Assembly: GCA_013399875.1 (NCBI GenBank)
Contig: VXAZ01018985.1
Coordinates: 1,042,693-1,106,692, forward strand
Length of the DNA stretch: 64,000 nt
Source: Gymnorhina tibicen
Taxonomy: Eukaryota; Chordata; Aves; Passeriformes; Artamidae
Direction: 5' to 3'
Below the pieces are notes generated by a model. That model was not told the origin of the DNA. It saw nothing but the letters and a program-made list of their open reading frames with translations, and searched no databases. Of this stretch, positions 48,248 to 61,610 are shown one piece after another. Within the stretch, counting starts at the first letter, position 1; every line of letters starts with the position of its first letter. A program made the translations under genes and the position numbers.

Positions 48248-51200
48248 GTAACTTCCTTCTCTTCCTTTCTTAAGATCTCTACACGAAATGCTTAGCAATT
48301 AATATCTGTAAAACTTTTCAAATTAAAAATCTATAAAAGTTGGCCTGCTGTTAATTCTGGTAAGTGTATTAGCTTCAGCGTGTTGTGTAGGTAATACCTC
48401 ATGTGGTATGCATTTACCAGCTTTACATTATTTTTTATTTCTTTAGTAGAAAGGCAGTTTGAGGGAAAATGAAGTGGCAAAAATAATTAGGAACAAAAAG
48501 GCAACTTCTGCAAGATTGGAATAAGTTGCCTAGTTTGGCCGTTAGATTTCTTGAGGGGGGAGATAGAAATTGCATTTTTAGTAGGGCTTCAGAGCTCTGG
48601 ATAGTCTGAAATCTGCTTTTGCCTTAATACTGAAAATCTCACTGATTAACGAAAATGCCCTCTGAAACCTTTACTCCATTTTACCTAGCATTTAAAATGC
48701 TGCAAACCTTCCACCTGCAGATACTAACTGCACTGGGGCTGCCCTGTGCTGTGCTGCAGTGGCATCTGTCTACTGCTTAACCCTATGAGTTTCTAGCTGG
48801 TAACCTGTTGTACAGAACACCTATAGCTCTGCCTCCCAACACATCCTAGTCTGGTTTTACTGTCATTCCTTTCCATTCCTTGCTGCCAGATGTAATCTTC
48901 CAAAGTAATTTTAAATAAAGAAAGCTTAGACCTACTTCAGGTGTGGCAAAACAAAGTTACACAGGTGTTAGCTTTTTTTTGATGGGCTTGTTACTTAAAA
49001 TTTTAAAGAAACATGCATCCCTTGGGGAACCTCTTTGTGAACTGTAACAACCCTCTCTGTGAACTTGATGAACCATGGGTTACTGGGAAACAGTGGTCAG
49101 CTTTCACTTCTGCAATTACTGCATCTCCCAGCTCTTCTAAAGGAGAGGGGAAGCAGCTCTCTGTGTCAGGTGATGGTGCATCACCATTACCACCAGCCTT
49201 TGCTGGGCTTTATTTTCTTTTTCATTTGCTTTGAATGAATATCTAATTAGCATTTGGGAGAAGCCCAAGAATTTTCTCCCCCAGGTTGAAGAAATGTGTC
49301 TGACTTTGGCTTCTTCACTGAGATAAATGGGAAGCACTTAAATCTGATCTTTCTTATATACTGCAGAATAAATATGCTCTGTAGTACTGTGTGTTACTCA
49401 AATGTTGGTCTTACAACCTTGCAACAGCTTGTTCTCCTGAACTATAACAAGCACCTTTTTTCTTTAGCTTTGCCGACTGTACAGTGATAACCGCAATGCT
49501 CATTCTGAGTGTCGCATGCAGAACATGTTGGTGTAAAAGAAAGCTCTGTGGAGGTTAACCTGCTCCCACCCCAATCCAAAATGACAAGTACTTCCTTAAA
49601 CTGTTGCTGATCTCTGAATTCAGGTCAGGGAGGTAGGAACTTCTGGTCAAAATAGAGCATGAACTTGGACTGAAACTGGCCAAAGCAAACCCTGAATCAG
49701 AAAAACTGAGTGTTAATTGAATTACTCTAATGCTTTGCCTACCCTGGCAGAATAATAGGGACTTAAGTGCCATTTCCCTGATTGTGATCCATGGAGTCCT
49801 AATCAACTAACTTGCTCATGTCTTTATTTGGTTCATTTAAGTAGATCTAATAAACTGCTGGGATATTATGTTAATCTTAGAAATACAGACCTAAAAACTG
49901 ACCTTAAAGCTAGGTAAGTTTTCTCAATACTATCTAAGTCTTTACAGTTTTTCCCCCAAACATATTTTTTATTCTGTTTAAGAGACATGAAGTGTTCAGT
50001 TGAACTTGGTTATAACAGAGTACCAAATGACTCAATTTTAAGTCCTTCACAACTCTAATGATGCAAGAGAACTAAGATAATGAAAGGTAACAAGTTGAAA
50101 GCCATAATAATAATAATAATGTTACATAACAATATAAAATAATAATAGCAACAGTCCTGTTGGCAAAAAAAGACCACAAATGAGAAATACTCTCTTAGTA
50201 ATAGTTTGAGCCAAAGCATTTCCATCTGTTGGCTGACTGCTGATTTCCTGGTTTCTTGCCCCACACCCCATAGAAAGATCTAAGGTGGGCTGTGCAGGCC
50301 TCCTTATGAAGTCTTTTCAAAGCCAGGATCCTGCTGGCTGTCAGCCCTAGTTTATGGGATACATTTGTGTTGTAGCCATGCCACTGTGGAGGTCTGTGGG
50401 TTGCTAGCTGTGTAGACAACTGCTCCTTGGTCAGACAGCCCAGCACAACCTTGCCCATAGCATGGATGAACCCTGTGTCCTGCAGGTATTGAACTGAGGA
50501 ATGGGAGCAAAGCGAACAGAGAGGTGAATGGTGACAGGGAGAGAGAGCAGAGGTGCCAGAATGAAGATTCATGGGAAAGTGTTAGCATACTTCGTATGGA
50601 GCTCAAAAAAGTAATAAATGGGAGGGGCTCGGAAGGCGAGGAGAGGAAGGCATGGTCAGATGTGTAGGGTGAGGGATGGAACACTCTGAGTAGCAGTGAT
50701 TCCCTGTTTCCCTAAAAACTAGGAATGTGAAGGGGAGGAGAGATCATTCCCTTGCTTTTTAGCATTGTGCCTTAAATTCCATTTGGTAGGCATGAAGGAG
50801 AGCAATCTTACAAAATGAGTTTTCCAAAGAGAAGGTACATTCCCCAAACAGAAGCTGTTGCTGCAAGAGACAATCTGGCATGTTTTCCTACTGGTGGATT
50901 CACTTGATCTATTTTTGGTGATTTAATCCAGATGACTCCTCATGATCAGATTGAACAGACTTTCAGCTGGTTGTGCTAATGCTCTTGGAGTCAGCATGGT
51001 TTTGGTACTTGCAAACTTTCTGAAATGGCTTTGTGATGGCATGCAAGTGGTCCCCGAAGGGCTGCAGATGAGAGCAAGGTCAGGAGTCATAGGTAAACAT
51101 ACGGGGGGGGTTGTAGGATGTCGAGGAGAAATGCAGTTCAAATTGTTAGTTTTCCTTCAGGGTAGGTATATGTAATTAATAGGTTAAATAGCAATTTGAC

Positions 51201-53254
51201 AGAAAAGGTTGACATTCTTAACTGTTAAGGAAATATGTTGATGTATAAAACAAAAGTTATGTGATTGTGAGACATGAGTCATAATCCTTTGAGGTACTGT
51301 AGTGCTGTGCTTTGGTTTGGGCATTAAACTTTGAAGTTCTTGCTGCCCTTGATTTCTGACAGAAAATAGTGTATTGGGAAACCTACAGAACCTACATTAT
51401 GAATGTGTAGAAGGCACGTGTAAATCTCTGGGAAAACGTGGCACAGATCTCATGAATAAATGCAGAATGAGGTTTAATTTTCTTTCTGTAGGCTTCCTCC
51501 TCAGTGCACTCCGTGGTAACAGCATTTACAAGAGTTCTGTCTGTAGCAGTGTGCTTCTAGAGGGCAAGTATTCTGGGCACAAATACAGGCAGACAACATA
51601 CTGTTTTGGAAAGAATTTGAGGAACTGAGCTTTACCTGAGTTCAGTAATTTGATCAGGAACAAAGTTTCTTTTTTTTTTTTGGCTTGACAGCTGCTAGGA
51701 GATGTTTCATAGAATGCCTACAACTAATTACAGAGTCACGGAATCTTTTTTTCCCCTGGCTTTTCAGTTGATTGTGATGCAGCTGTTTGATATGAAACCT
51801 CACAGCAAAATCATAGTGGTGATTAATGAGTTTTTGATTCCCAGACCAAAGGATAGTATGGAGTGCCATCAGAAGCTGCTGAAATGAGAATGGAATGTTA
51901 TTGGTTAGACGGTTAATTACTATAGTGATTAATAGGAAATGGTACTTAATGTGTCTTCAACTTAGATGAATGATGTATTTATGTACATATATACACACAA
52001 ATGCATATATGTATGCAAACACACACTCTTCCTCACTCCTTATTAATAAACAACCCTGATTTCTTTCCTCTTGTATTTTAAGATTTTTATTTAACTTCTT
52101 TTTTTATTATCTATAAAGCTATTTTACCTCTTGCATAGAGAATTAGTTCTGGGAATCCAGAACCATTCCAGCATGCAGTCTCCCTGCAAACTGGTCTCTC
52201 TGCAGTTAGAACAGAATTCCTTGATTTTGGCAATCTTTAAGTGTCAGCTACAAAGATTCAAAATGGGAAGTCTTTTGTTGGAAATTTTGTTGCATTAAAA
52301 GGTGTTTAAAGTTGTCTTACTGCAAGCACTAAGGACTAAGAAAAGATGAATCATTAGAGTGCATCACAGTAATACAAATAATAATCATCCTCCTTCCTTT
52401 CCCTGAAGCTCTGAAAGCTAAAGTTGAGGAAGACCATAGGGATGTTTGTGGTTTATATAGGAATTTGGCAGAGTTTTGGTTTCTGGATTTGGAAGGGAAG
52501 GAGGCAGCAGCATGAGTGGATGCACATCCTTATCAGTCCCTTCTCAGCACTGCCCTGCTTTGAAGCAACAGCCTTTTGTTCCTGAGCTCTGTCTGTGGGC
52601 TTCCCATCTGTCTTAAGGTCCAGGTGTAAACCAGCAGCTTACTTCTAGTTCCATGATATCTGCAACCTTCTAGCCACAGTGGTCCCCGTTACTGGGGACA
52701 GAGAGGTCAAGCAGGGTACAGAGGAGGAGTTCATACTTGCAGTGCAGTGCAGTAGTTTTCTCCACTGTTGTTAATCTTGCTTGTGGCTGCACCCAGTGTG
52801 CTCAGAATGGACACTTTTAAATCTGATCCAGAGACTAGTAAGGGAGGGAGCCTCTGCAATGGCCTTAAGCATCTCCAGCGCTTCCAGAGTTTCTGTGCCA
52901 GATGAGTGAGACACCAGAGTGCGCACAGACTCCTGGGCAGGGTTGTGTAGGAAACACTGGTCGGGACATAGCATTCTTTTCCTTGGTTTCTCTCACAGAG
53001 TAGTGGGATGTGTTGTTCTCAACAGGTTTCCAGTCTCCTATTATAGCAGCAGTTGTCATTATATTGAGCTTTAATACAGCTTGATAGAACGAAATATAAA
53101 GTGCCTTTGGTTTCCTTCCTGTAGTTGGGGAGCATGACTTTGGTGTCCTCTCACCAGTTTTCTTTGTGCACTGGCACAAAAGAGCTGTGTGCTAATGTTA
53201 GCTGCTGTTTGGCAGATGTGATAATCTGACTTTTAATGTTTCATTCATCTCAAG
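48248..53254 (+). other. TPD52: TPD52 intron between exon 1b and exon 2
   Basis: About 5.0 kb, bounded by GTAACT and TCATCTCAAG. Apart from (TAA)n near 50103 and an AC/AT-rich patch near 51970-52030, nothing was recognised. Confidence 0.85.
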
Positions 53255-53370
53255 GGCTGCTGAGGAGTGACTCTATACCTGAGGTTGGAGAGGATGCTGC
53301 TGCTACAGTCGGTATGGCAGAAACACTCTCAGAAGAAGAACAGGATGAGCTAAGAAAAGAGCTTGCCAAG
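53255..53370 (+). CDS. TPD52: TPD52 exon 2
   Basis: 116 bases enter in phase 1 and leave at a codon end. After the shared glycine the product reads LLRSDSIPEVGEDAAATVG, then MAETLSEEEQDELRKELAK. It aligns closely with human TPD52 (LLRTD..., ETLSEEEQEELRRELAK) and is clearly closer to TPD52 than to TPD52L1 or TPD52L2. The end of the exon starts the coiled coil through which D52 proteins form homo- and heterodimers. The protein is a cytosolic adaptor linked to vesicle trafficking, lipid-droplet storage and secretion. Acceptor CTCAAG|GG and donor AAG|GTAATT are canonical. Confidence 0.97.
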
Positions 53371-55000
53371 GTAATTCTTTTGCAAATAGCTCTTAAACTT
53401 GTTTTGATAATGAAAATCTGGGATAATGTTATCTTTGAACATACAGTTAATGCTTTGCATAGTTATTCTGTGAGTCTAAAGCTGGCACTTCTGTGTATTG
53501 CACAGAAAGGAAGGAAGGGTGTCAAGGAGAAAAGAACAGCCCGTTCTAGTGATGGAAAATTAAGCTGGAAGTGCTGAATGTAGAGATCTTAAACCAAGAT
53601 AAATAAATACCTAACCCTTTTTTTTTCCTCGAGTGAGAAAGGGGTAAATAAGCAGTCAAAGAGAACATGGTTGGAAACCAAAACCCAATTATTGTTTCAA
53701 CTGGTGTGGAGTAGCTAATGCTGTTTCTTTCATGAGGAATGCTTTGTAGTAGTATCTGTGTAGGCACTGCATTGCTAATGTCTGTGTTACTATTCTTGTC
53801 CATAACAGAATATTTTTAAGAGTGAGAAAAAGTAGCATTCTTTGAAGGACAGATAGGCAAATATTCAAGCCTGATACATGCCAAAGTCAAGCTTTATTAA
53901 GCAGCCAGTCTTTTTTCTTTAGTAGCTCTATCGGACTTTAGGACCATTATGAAAGACACTAACTTAAGCCTAAGGCTGGCAAACAAAGGTTAGCTGTGAA
54001 ATAAGCACATTTAATGCATTCTTGTATTTGGCAGTCCTGAGTATCATTTCATGCTGAAGATAGTGAGAGTAGGCTGGTCCTGCTAGGATATGTCACACTG
54101 GACTTTGGACAGATATCCAGAACAAAGGTGCATTGAAGATACTGTAAGGAGTACAGTAAGGAGCTCTAGTCCTGTAAGGAGCTTAAATGAGTGGGCAGCC
54201 TGATGCTCTAAAGTAGGGTGATCTTGCTTGGATGAGGAAGTAGGATTGGAGGTACGCCCTTGCCTTTGTACATATGGCCTTAGTGCCTCTGTCACTTCTA
54301 TATAGCTCACAGAATGGCATTGGAGAACTGTGCTGACATCTCTGGTCATGTTTCCAGGAGGCACTTAAGTGACCACCCGAGTAAAGAAGGAAATATGCAA
54401 ACAATATGGTTTTCTAGTTACAGAGCAGGTGCTGTGTGTTTGTTGCGTATTTGTGTGGGTTTTGACTGCTCAGTCTGCCGCCATTTCCACACCTGCTCTG
54501 GGGAAGGCACTTCTGTGGCTGGATCCAGCCTACAGGTGCTGGCTTAAGGCACAAAAGGACCTTTCTGGTGAAGCAAGGAGACAAAATTTGTGTATGGATC
54601 AGACATGCTCTGAGCTTCCTGATGCTGGTCACACACTGGTATCTCTTCTGACGTGGAAGTAGAATACAGGCTTGGCGATTGTCCCAGGTTTGACTAATCT
54701 TCAACCTTTACATATCATAGGTATGATTTCTAACTATGCAGTCTTCTAGTTACCAACTTCCTTGTACATATTCCAGTAACAGAGCTAGCTGCAAGTAGAC
54801 TACTTTCTCACTAGCTCTTGTAGTCTTTATGTTGGATTTCTCTTTTAGTATTTAGGAATGACTGTGAGGCAGTGTTAAAAACCTCTGTTAGCTCTCCCAT
54901 TACTGATGTCTACTAAATGCTCTAAAGAAATACATAGTTAAATGGTTGGGTATATTCCTTGTTAACTTTTAACCACTTGTTAACAACTCTCCTGCCACAG
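53371..55000 (+). other. TPD52: TPD52 intron 2
   Basis: About 1.6 kb with a GTAATT donor and CCTGCCACAG acceptor. No repeat family or further exon was recognised. Confidence 0.9.
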
Positions 55001-55149
55001 GTGGAAGAGGAAATCCAGACGCTCTCACAAGTGCTAGCTGCCAAAGAGAAGCATCTAGCAGAAATCAAGAGAAAGCTGGGAATTAACTCACTACAGGAAC
55101 TAAAGCAGAACATTACCAAAGGCTGGCAAGATGTTACATCAACCACAGC
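55001..55149 (+). CDS. TPD52: TPD52 exon 3 (coiled-coil core)
   Basis: 149 bases enter in phase 0 and leave in phase 2. The product runs VEEEIQTLSQVLAAKEKHLA, EIKRKLGINSLQELKQNI, TKGWQDVTSTTA. This is almost identical to human TPD52 and is the most conserved part of the family. Heptad leucines and isoleucines continue the coiled coil begun in exon 2. The segment GINSLQELKQN separates TPD52 from its paralogues. The donor is GC|GTATGT, and the split alanine codon is finished by the first base of exon 4. Confidence 0.98.
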
Positions 55150-56025
55150 GTATGTACCAGCTCATGATGATTGTTTAGACTGTTGAAGTGAAAACTGTTT
55201 AGATCTTGTGTCATGTCTAAACACTCTGTTCTTGTGAAATGAGTATATATAACACAAAGTTTAATTGTATTAAAACTTCTCTGGGTAAATCAACAGGTTT
55301 TTTTTTAAGAAGAGCACTGATAGCCATATCTCATGTGAAAGAAGAATGATTGACCGAAATATGGGCTATTCTAACACACTTTTTTTTTGTCTGATAGATC
55401 TGAGATACCAAGGTGTCCTAAGTCCAACAGAATATCCTTCTTTTCCACCCTGAAAAATTGTTGTAAACTGAGCCCATGCAGGAAGAGTACGAAGTCACAG
55501 TTACTGTTCTTGCCAAACACAAGTGTTAGCTTAAGGTCTAGAGCAGGCTACCTTCTGCAATTCAGAATGTAACAGGATGTACCTCAAACTTTTTATGGTA
55601 CATTTTACTGACAGAACTGTGTGGTACAAGAATTTTGATACTTGGCACAAAAAAATTTACCTTTTTCAGTGTGTGTGCATAGTGTTGGTTTTTTGTGTTT
55701 TGTTTTCTTTTGTATTTTTTGAGTTGATTGGGGTGTTTTCTGTGTGAGTTTATTTTATATTTTACTAAATCTGGCAATAGCAGATAGCATCTCTTCTAAG
55801 GGTGGGGTATAGTAGGTGCATGTTGAACTGGGTCTGAAGTCAGAGGTGGCAGAGATGCTGTAGCCAGAAGGGACTGCAAAGGCTCAAAATAATGTCTTAA
55901 GCAGGTTTTCCTTTAGACCTCAAAGCTGAAGTGTACCTCTGCATTTGATACAAATATACACACACTAAAAGGTTCCTTCTGTGTTCTATTAAAATAACTA
56001 AAACGAAATATTTTTTTTAACACAG
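55150..56025 (+). other. TPD52: TPD52 intron 3
   Basis: About 0.88 kb. It has a T/G-rich patch near 55685-55760 and ends TTTTTTTTAACACAG. Confidence 0.92.
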
Positions 56026-56127
56026 ATACAAGAGAACATCAGAAACCCTGTCTCAGGCTGGTCAGAAGGCTTCTGCTGCTTTTTCTTCTGTTGGTTCAGT
56101 CATAACCAAGAAATTTGAAGATGTCAG
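56026..56127 (+). CDS. TPD52: TPD52 exon 4
   Basis: 102 bases. The first base completes the Ala codon, followed by YKRTSETLSQAGQKASAAFS, SVGSVITKKFEDV and AG of a split codon. Family comparison shows the conserved YKKTSETLSQAGQKASAAFSS block of TPD52 with conservative changes (Arg for Lys at the third residue, Phe for Leu in KKLEDV). The donor is CAG|GTAGGT. The two-base overhang AG is completed either by T of the cassette exon (serine) or by A of exon 6 (arginine), so both splice forms stay in frame. Confidence 0.97.
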
Positions 56128-59100
56128 GTAGGTTTCTTTACCTTTTCCCAAGTAATTGCATTTTTTATTTAAGCGGGTAATCACTGCAATAAATTCATGC
56201 TGTTAACATACCTAGTGCTTCTAAAAGCTAATCTATTCAGAGCCTTCAGCAACTGTTTCAGGGGAGGTAAGAGACTTGCTGTAGAATCTGCTTGTATGTC
56301 CTCACTGATGCTGAGCAGTTCTGTGGTGTGTATTTTACGTAGGTGAGAGAAGCAATGTGTGCTACTACCTCCCCTGCTGCTCTTACTTTTCTGGTGTGAT
56401 TGCAGGTGGCATTGTCTCTGCCTGCCTCTGTGGGATACACATAGCACTATCATTTCTACTCTTTGTCAGCTTGTGGAATATTATATATAAACAACTAGTA
56501 TCTTTAACTGTTTGTGTTTTGTGTTTTGTTGTTTGGCTTTTTTTTGGTTGTTGTTGTTGGTTTTGGTTTTTGTTTGATTGTTTGTTTGTTTGGGTTTTTG
56601 TTTTGTGTGTCAATTCCTTCCAGGTGTGTTTTATTTCTTTCTAAGCCGTTCTGCCTCATAGAAGTGGCTTGATTTTATTACATTTTTAAGAGACTATTGG
56701 CACTTTTTAATTCTTAACTATTGTTGGCATGCAACATATTTTGACTTTGTGCCAAATGACACAGCCCTTCATACACATTAGGTAAGTCTGCCAGTCATTT
56801 TTAGAACTATTTTGAGCTGCTTGCAACACTCCTGCTGGATGCAATACAATCAGATGCTTAGCTTACAATTCCTGATTATGTAATTGTTACTACTGGAACC
56901 TATACAATTATTCATCTCCACAGTTAATTTGTTGTTGTTAAACTTATTTTTCAATTATTGGGCAAATAAAAATTCACATGTTCTCACAGAATATTGCTGC
57001 TTTGGAAGCAGTGTAATAAAATCAGCCGTTCGAAAGTGCTGCCATTAACCTCTTGCTTTTTGAAGTCTAGTGAGAAAACACTTTGAGTACAGCTACACAG
57101 TTACATATTTTTCTTCAGATTTATCAGAACTTCCTTTCTCTCTTTTATGCTTACTCTGGCATTGTGCAGACTACAGGCATTTTCACATTCCTTTAGGTAA
57201 GGTGGGCACAAGAATTGCTTCTGAAACTAAGCACGTAGTCAGACTGTCTCCATTAAAATTTTTGATTAAAGTTTTGTCTGTAAAAGGTTTCTTCTTTTCT
57301 CCAGTGTTAGTTAATGTACAGCTGAAGCTCTTTTAATGTCAGGGAAGATGTTTCTTCATGTTTACCTGATAACTATCTCAGAACATGAAATCTTGAGTAT
57401 ACATAATAATTAATTAGTCTCTCTTCCTTGTAAGAAAGAAACCCACTAAAATGATTCTGCAGGGTTTTTTGTCAAGAGACAGAATATAGTGTTGAGGTCA
57501 ATGGCATGCAGGATTCCTCCTTCTTTGTCTGTACAATGTTTGTGCCGTGGTGGAGTAGAGATTTCCCCCTTTTTGTGTCTATTACAATGGCTGTTTAGCA
57601 TTGTGACTCTAACTAAATTACTAGAGTCTAAATGTAAAATAGTTTATACATTCTTTGCTCGTAGTTTGTCCGGTGAAACAGTCCTTGAGTTGATTACTTT
57701 AGCGGCACCAGTATATTAGTTACTTCATCTACATTACCTTTGATCTAAGCAAATACTCAGTGTTTTCAGCAGTTAATATTCCTGTGTAACAACTTCTGTC
57801 CATTGCCTCTCAGCCCATCTATGCACTCCTGAGTCTGACTTAGTCTTTTCTGTACTCCCCCACTAAGGAGCTAAAGACAGCAGTAGGATCTCTATAAAGA
57901 TGCTGGGATCTGGCTCCTAGAGTACTAACTGGGAGCTGTTTTCCCAGGGGAGGAGATGGGCAGAGGCACAGGATGCTATGAGAACTCAAACTCTGAAGTG
58001 GGCTTAGTTTGATCAGGTATGAGAATAGCAGCCAGTCTGAAATATGTCCCCTTTAGCATCAGTGAGACAATGGGAACCTGGAGGACTTCTCTGTTCCTTT
58101 TGTATGCAGAGCTCGGCTGCTCACTTAACAGGAGTCACTTTTCTACCTTAAGGCTATGGTGTTCCCCAATTAGTATTAGACTATTGCACTGGACAAGGAC
58201 AAGCACAGACTCAGAGCTGTCTTCTGCTTCAGGAATACCTTAAGAATGTCCTAATTGCTCCAATTAGTGGCTCTGTGGGTGTTGAGTACTTTTTATCAGA
58301 AACTGGGCCACTGGGAGGGAATGTAACAGTACCAGAGAAGTCTGCACTGTTGGTGTGCTTCTCAGGGAGAATCATGGCAGTGGAAATGCAAGATATTGTT
58401 ATAAATTCAGGAGTAGCTGGGTTTAGAAAACCAAGCAAAAGTGTGAAGAGTTAGTGCTGTTGAAGATCTTAGTTGCACTTGAAACAAGAGATTAAAAGCC
58501 TTTTAAGTTTTATTGTTTTTCATGAGAACCAAATTCACCTGGAATTTAGGCAGTGAATTCAGGTCCGAGGTTTATATGACTACTCAAGGGCAAGTCTGAG
58601 CTTCAGAAAGGTTTAGATGCCTAAATTCTGTCCTGGAAATGAGAGTTGATGGGCCTGGTACTTATTTGAACCAATACTGAATATGCAGGTGCATTTTTAT
58701 TCTTAAACTCTTACATTGGCTTCATTTTGGTTTCACTTTCCCTTGCATTGTTTTAGTTGAGGGACTTCTCAGCTGTAATGGTGTGATTTCTTCTGTGTTG
58801 GACTATTTCTACATATTCTATGCAGCAAACATCACATGCAGGTCTTCATTCGTGCACTGCAAAGTGATTTAATAGGGAGTTGCAAAGGGGAGTGAGGCAG
58901 CTGCTGGAGCTGTGATTTTGGAAACTACTGAAATGGAGAAGAAGGGAGGACTGGTAGTGCGATGTCAGTGTATTTTTGCTTCCTTTTTGTATTTGTTTCC
59001 TCTGCTCTTTGTTATGATGAAAATGAACTCTGTCCCTTCTTAGGTTTCTCTTAATACCTTTATTCTCTTTATAAGAATTTGTTGAAGTTTTGATGAGCTA

Positions 59101-61568
59101 ACCTTCCTTGTGTAGGCAACATCAGTATTCTGTGCAAAACAATAGTAGTACCAAGATGTAGCTTCTGAGCAGTCATGATTTTGCACTTGGCTCCTCCTGC
59201 ACTGCATCCATATAATGAAGCAAAGACCATCTTTGCCTTGCTCTGAGATTGCGGAATAACTTTCCTTGCTTGCTTTAGAAGTCTGATCTGTGATTATGGA
59301 TTCCTAAATACCATAATTTATCATCATATCAGCTGGAAATTTAACTACTAACAAAAGTAATTAGCTACTGTGTATGTTAAGCTGGGTTTTCTAGGCAGGG
59401 ACTCTGGCAGACCTCCTTGTGCCTTTTCAAAATGTGAGGCAATGGAGTAGCTTTAAAAAATTCTTGTATAAAGGATAAGGAAACTTTAATGCAATACAAA
59501 ACGTGGAAGACTGACGAGCAGCTTTGTGCTTTTTTTATTTACTGTCTTTTTTAAGCTAGGGATTTGCTTTGAGCATTGCAAAGAGGGCTTCTCTTTTTCA
59601 GACTGCCCAACTTGATGACCTGGTTGAATGAGTGCTTTAGTCTGGCATTCTGTTATTTGGGAAAAGAAATAACGAGGTCTCTTCTTCATAAAGCTGTTCA
59701 AGGCGTAATTGTGCCTCTTTGCATTACTTGAAGAACAGGTGATTTATGTTAAAAAAAAAATCAACCGCATTTATCGAATTCAGTTCTCTTGCAAACCAGA
59801 TCACTGTGTGATAAAACTATGTAATACCTTATGGTGTCATTTTGCAAAATGGATACTGAGTGTACACAGAAGTGTATTGTACAACAGCAAGTAAATTCTT
59901 AATGAACGCATGAATAGTTCTTCTATTAAATGATCTCTGAGATTAAATGAAACTTCTGTAGACACCTGTAAAAAGATCTGCAGTACACTATAGGTTGTTG
60001 TTTTTCAGTGTGAGCAGTTCTACAGTCTGTAAATACATGTATTTCATCCTCTTTAGCCTTAATCTTCTTGCAGGGAGAAACTTCTTGTAGTGTGAGGGGA
60101 ATTGGCTGAGCATTGACTGAAACTAGTTAGTGTCAGTGTAGTTCTGTAGTAAAACCTCCCATGTAGCAAGCCCAGAACTAGTAGTAATCCACATCATGGT
60201 GGGGAATATAAATTACAGTCCAGAAGACAATCAGCTTCTCTGTGTTCTGGAGAAGCCTGTGGAAGCCAGACCATCCATAATAATGAAACACAGGAGAAGT
60301 GGGATTGGGGAAATAGATGAAACATAGCTGTACATTGCTGACGTGTCAGGAAAGCATCTGGCCTTGTGTATCTGATTCCCAGTAGGCTGTAACTACAAAT
60401 CAGCCTACATTTGTGCATCTGCCTTAAGGGGTCCCAACCTTAAGGGAACTTTTTGTGTGTGTTGTTTCTTTTCTATAATGGTATTTTACTGATGAGCCCT
60501 CAGAAAGAATCTCTTAAAACTCATTCCACATAAACATAGAACTTTTTTTTTTTCTGTGAATGTATCTTCCATTGATTGTGCTGAGATGCTAATTGAAAGT
60601 TTGGAGGTATATCTTAAAAGAGAGTTGTTTCCCTTCCCTCTTCTCCTCCCCCAGCAACTGCCTAGAAAGTATTCTCTTAAAAGACATCATAAAGCCCAGA
60701 CAAATTTTGACATTCCATATATAGTTATGAAAAACTGAGATCATCACTTATAATAATTCTTTGTAATAATTACTTGTAGTAAGTTACTGTTGTGGTATTT
60801 GGTAAGAAACATTTAACATATAGGGCTTGTTTGTATTGACGAAAAACAGGGCTTTTCTATATGGAACTAAATTCGATGGCAGGTCTTGAGGTTATTTGGG
60901 AGCTCCTTAATCTATATCCAGTCACCTTCTAGGAGTAGATGTGTGTTCTTGCTAGACAAACAGTAACTGTATAGGAACACTGGCAGGTTATAGAAATCCT
61001 CCATGAATTTCAGAACACAGGACTAAGACTTATCCCTGCTGCCAGTATAAAGCTGACCTTGAATACTGACTGATGTGACTGCTTTTGTTGGATAATGTAT
61101 ATTGATGAGTAGATAATTTATATCGATGATGCATTCCACTGAAATGGAAGCCTTCTGGATGTAGGGATAATTCTTTCAGTAGGAAGATTAGTTGACTGAT
61201 CTCTCATGTGTTTGCTAGTTGCTATCGCCAAAACTGTAAATGCAGCATGACTCCTGTTGCTTGAGAAACTTAAGGAGTAAACAGACTGTTGCAGCTAAGC
61301 AGAACAAGTACTAACATGCATGGCACTTGAATCTTTCTAAAAGAGAAAAAGGTTGCTGCAGCTTGTGCTCTGATGTACTTGTGTGTGTGTGTGCATGGCT
61401 AAGCAATTTAAGAAAGCAAACCCAAGCAGTTACTATCTAAGACTGTGTAAGACTGTTTGGCTGTTCACCAAAGGTAGTTTACTGAAGTCAGCTCTCTAAG
61501 CCAATTTCTTCTCAATGTAATACTTAAACTAACTTTTCGCTTTCTTTTCTCTTAATGCTGGCATTTAG
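56128..61568 (+). other. TPD52: TPD52 intron 4
   Basis: About 5.4 kb. A striking T/G-rich GTTT/GTTG low-complexity stretch lies at 56508-56612. No exon or CR1 copy was found. Confidence 0.88.
56508..56612. repeat. GTTT/GTTG-rich low-complexity tract
   Basis: About 100 bases of T and G with very little A or C, about 380 bases downstream of exon 4. It resembles an intronic U/G-rich element; its function is unknown. Confidence 0.85.
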
Positions 61569-61610
61569 TATACGCTCCATACAACATTCAATTAGTATGC
61601 CTATTATGAG
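61569..61610 (+). CDS. TPD52: TPD52 cassette exon with 14-3-3-type motif
   Basis: A 42-base exon (14 codons, phase 2 on both sides) has a pyrimidine-rich acceptor ending GCATTTAG and donor GAG|GTAATG. With the bordering bases it adds SIRSIQHSISMPIMR to the protein between DV and NSPTFKSF. The same cassette, with the Arg-Ser-Ile-Gln-His-Ser-Ile-Ser-Met-Pro core, is known as an alternatively spliced exon of the paralogue TPD52L1 (D53), where it lies at a 14-3-3 binding site. As its length is a multiple of three and flanking exons join equally well without it, it is very likely optional. Inclusion would turn the junction arginine into serine and supply a regulated phosphoserine. Confidence 0.92.

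Noticed and set aside
55387..55572. Open frame after a T-rich tract and TAG, considered as an extra TPD52 exon
   Set aside because: It lies in intron 3, has no fitting donor phase and no family similarity; exons 3 and 4 join perfectly without it.
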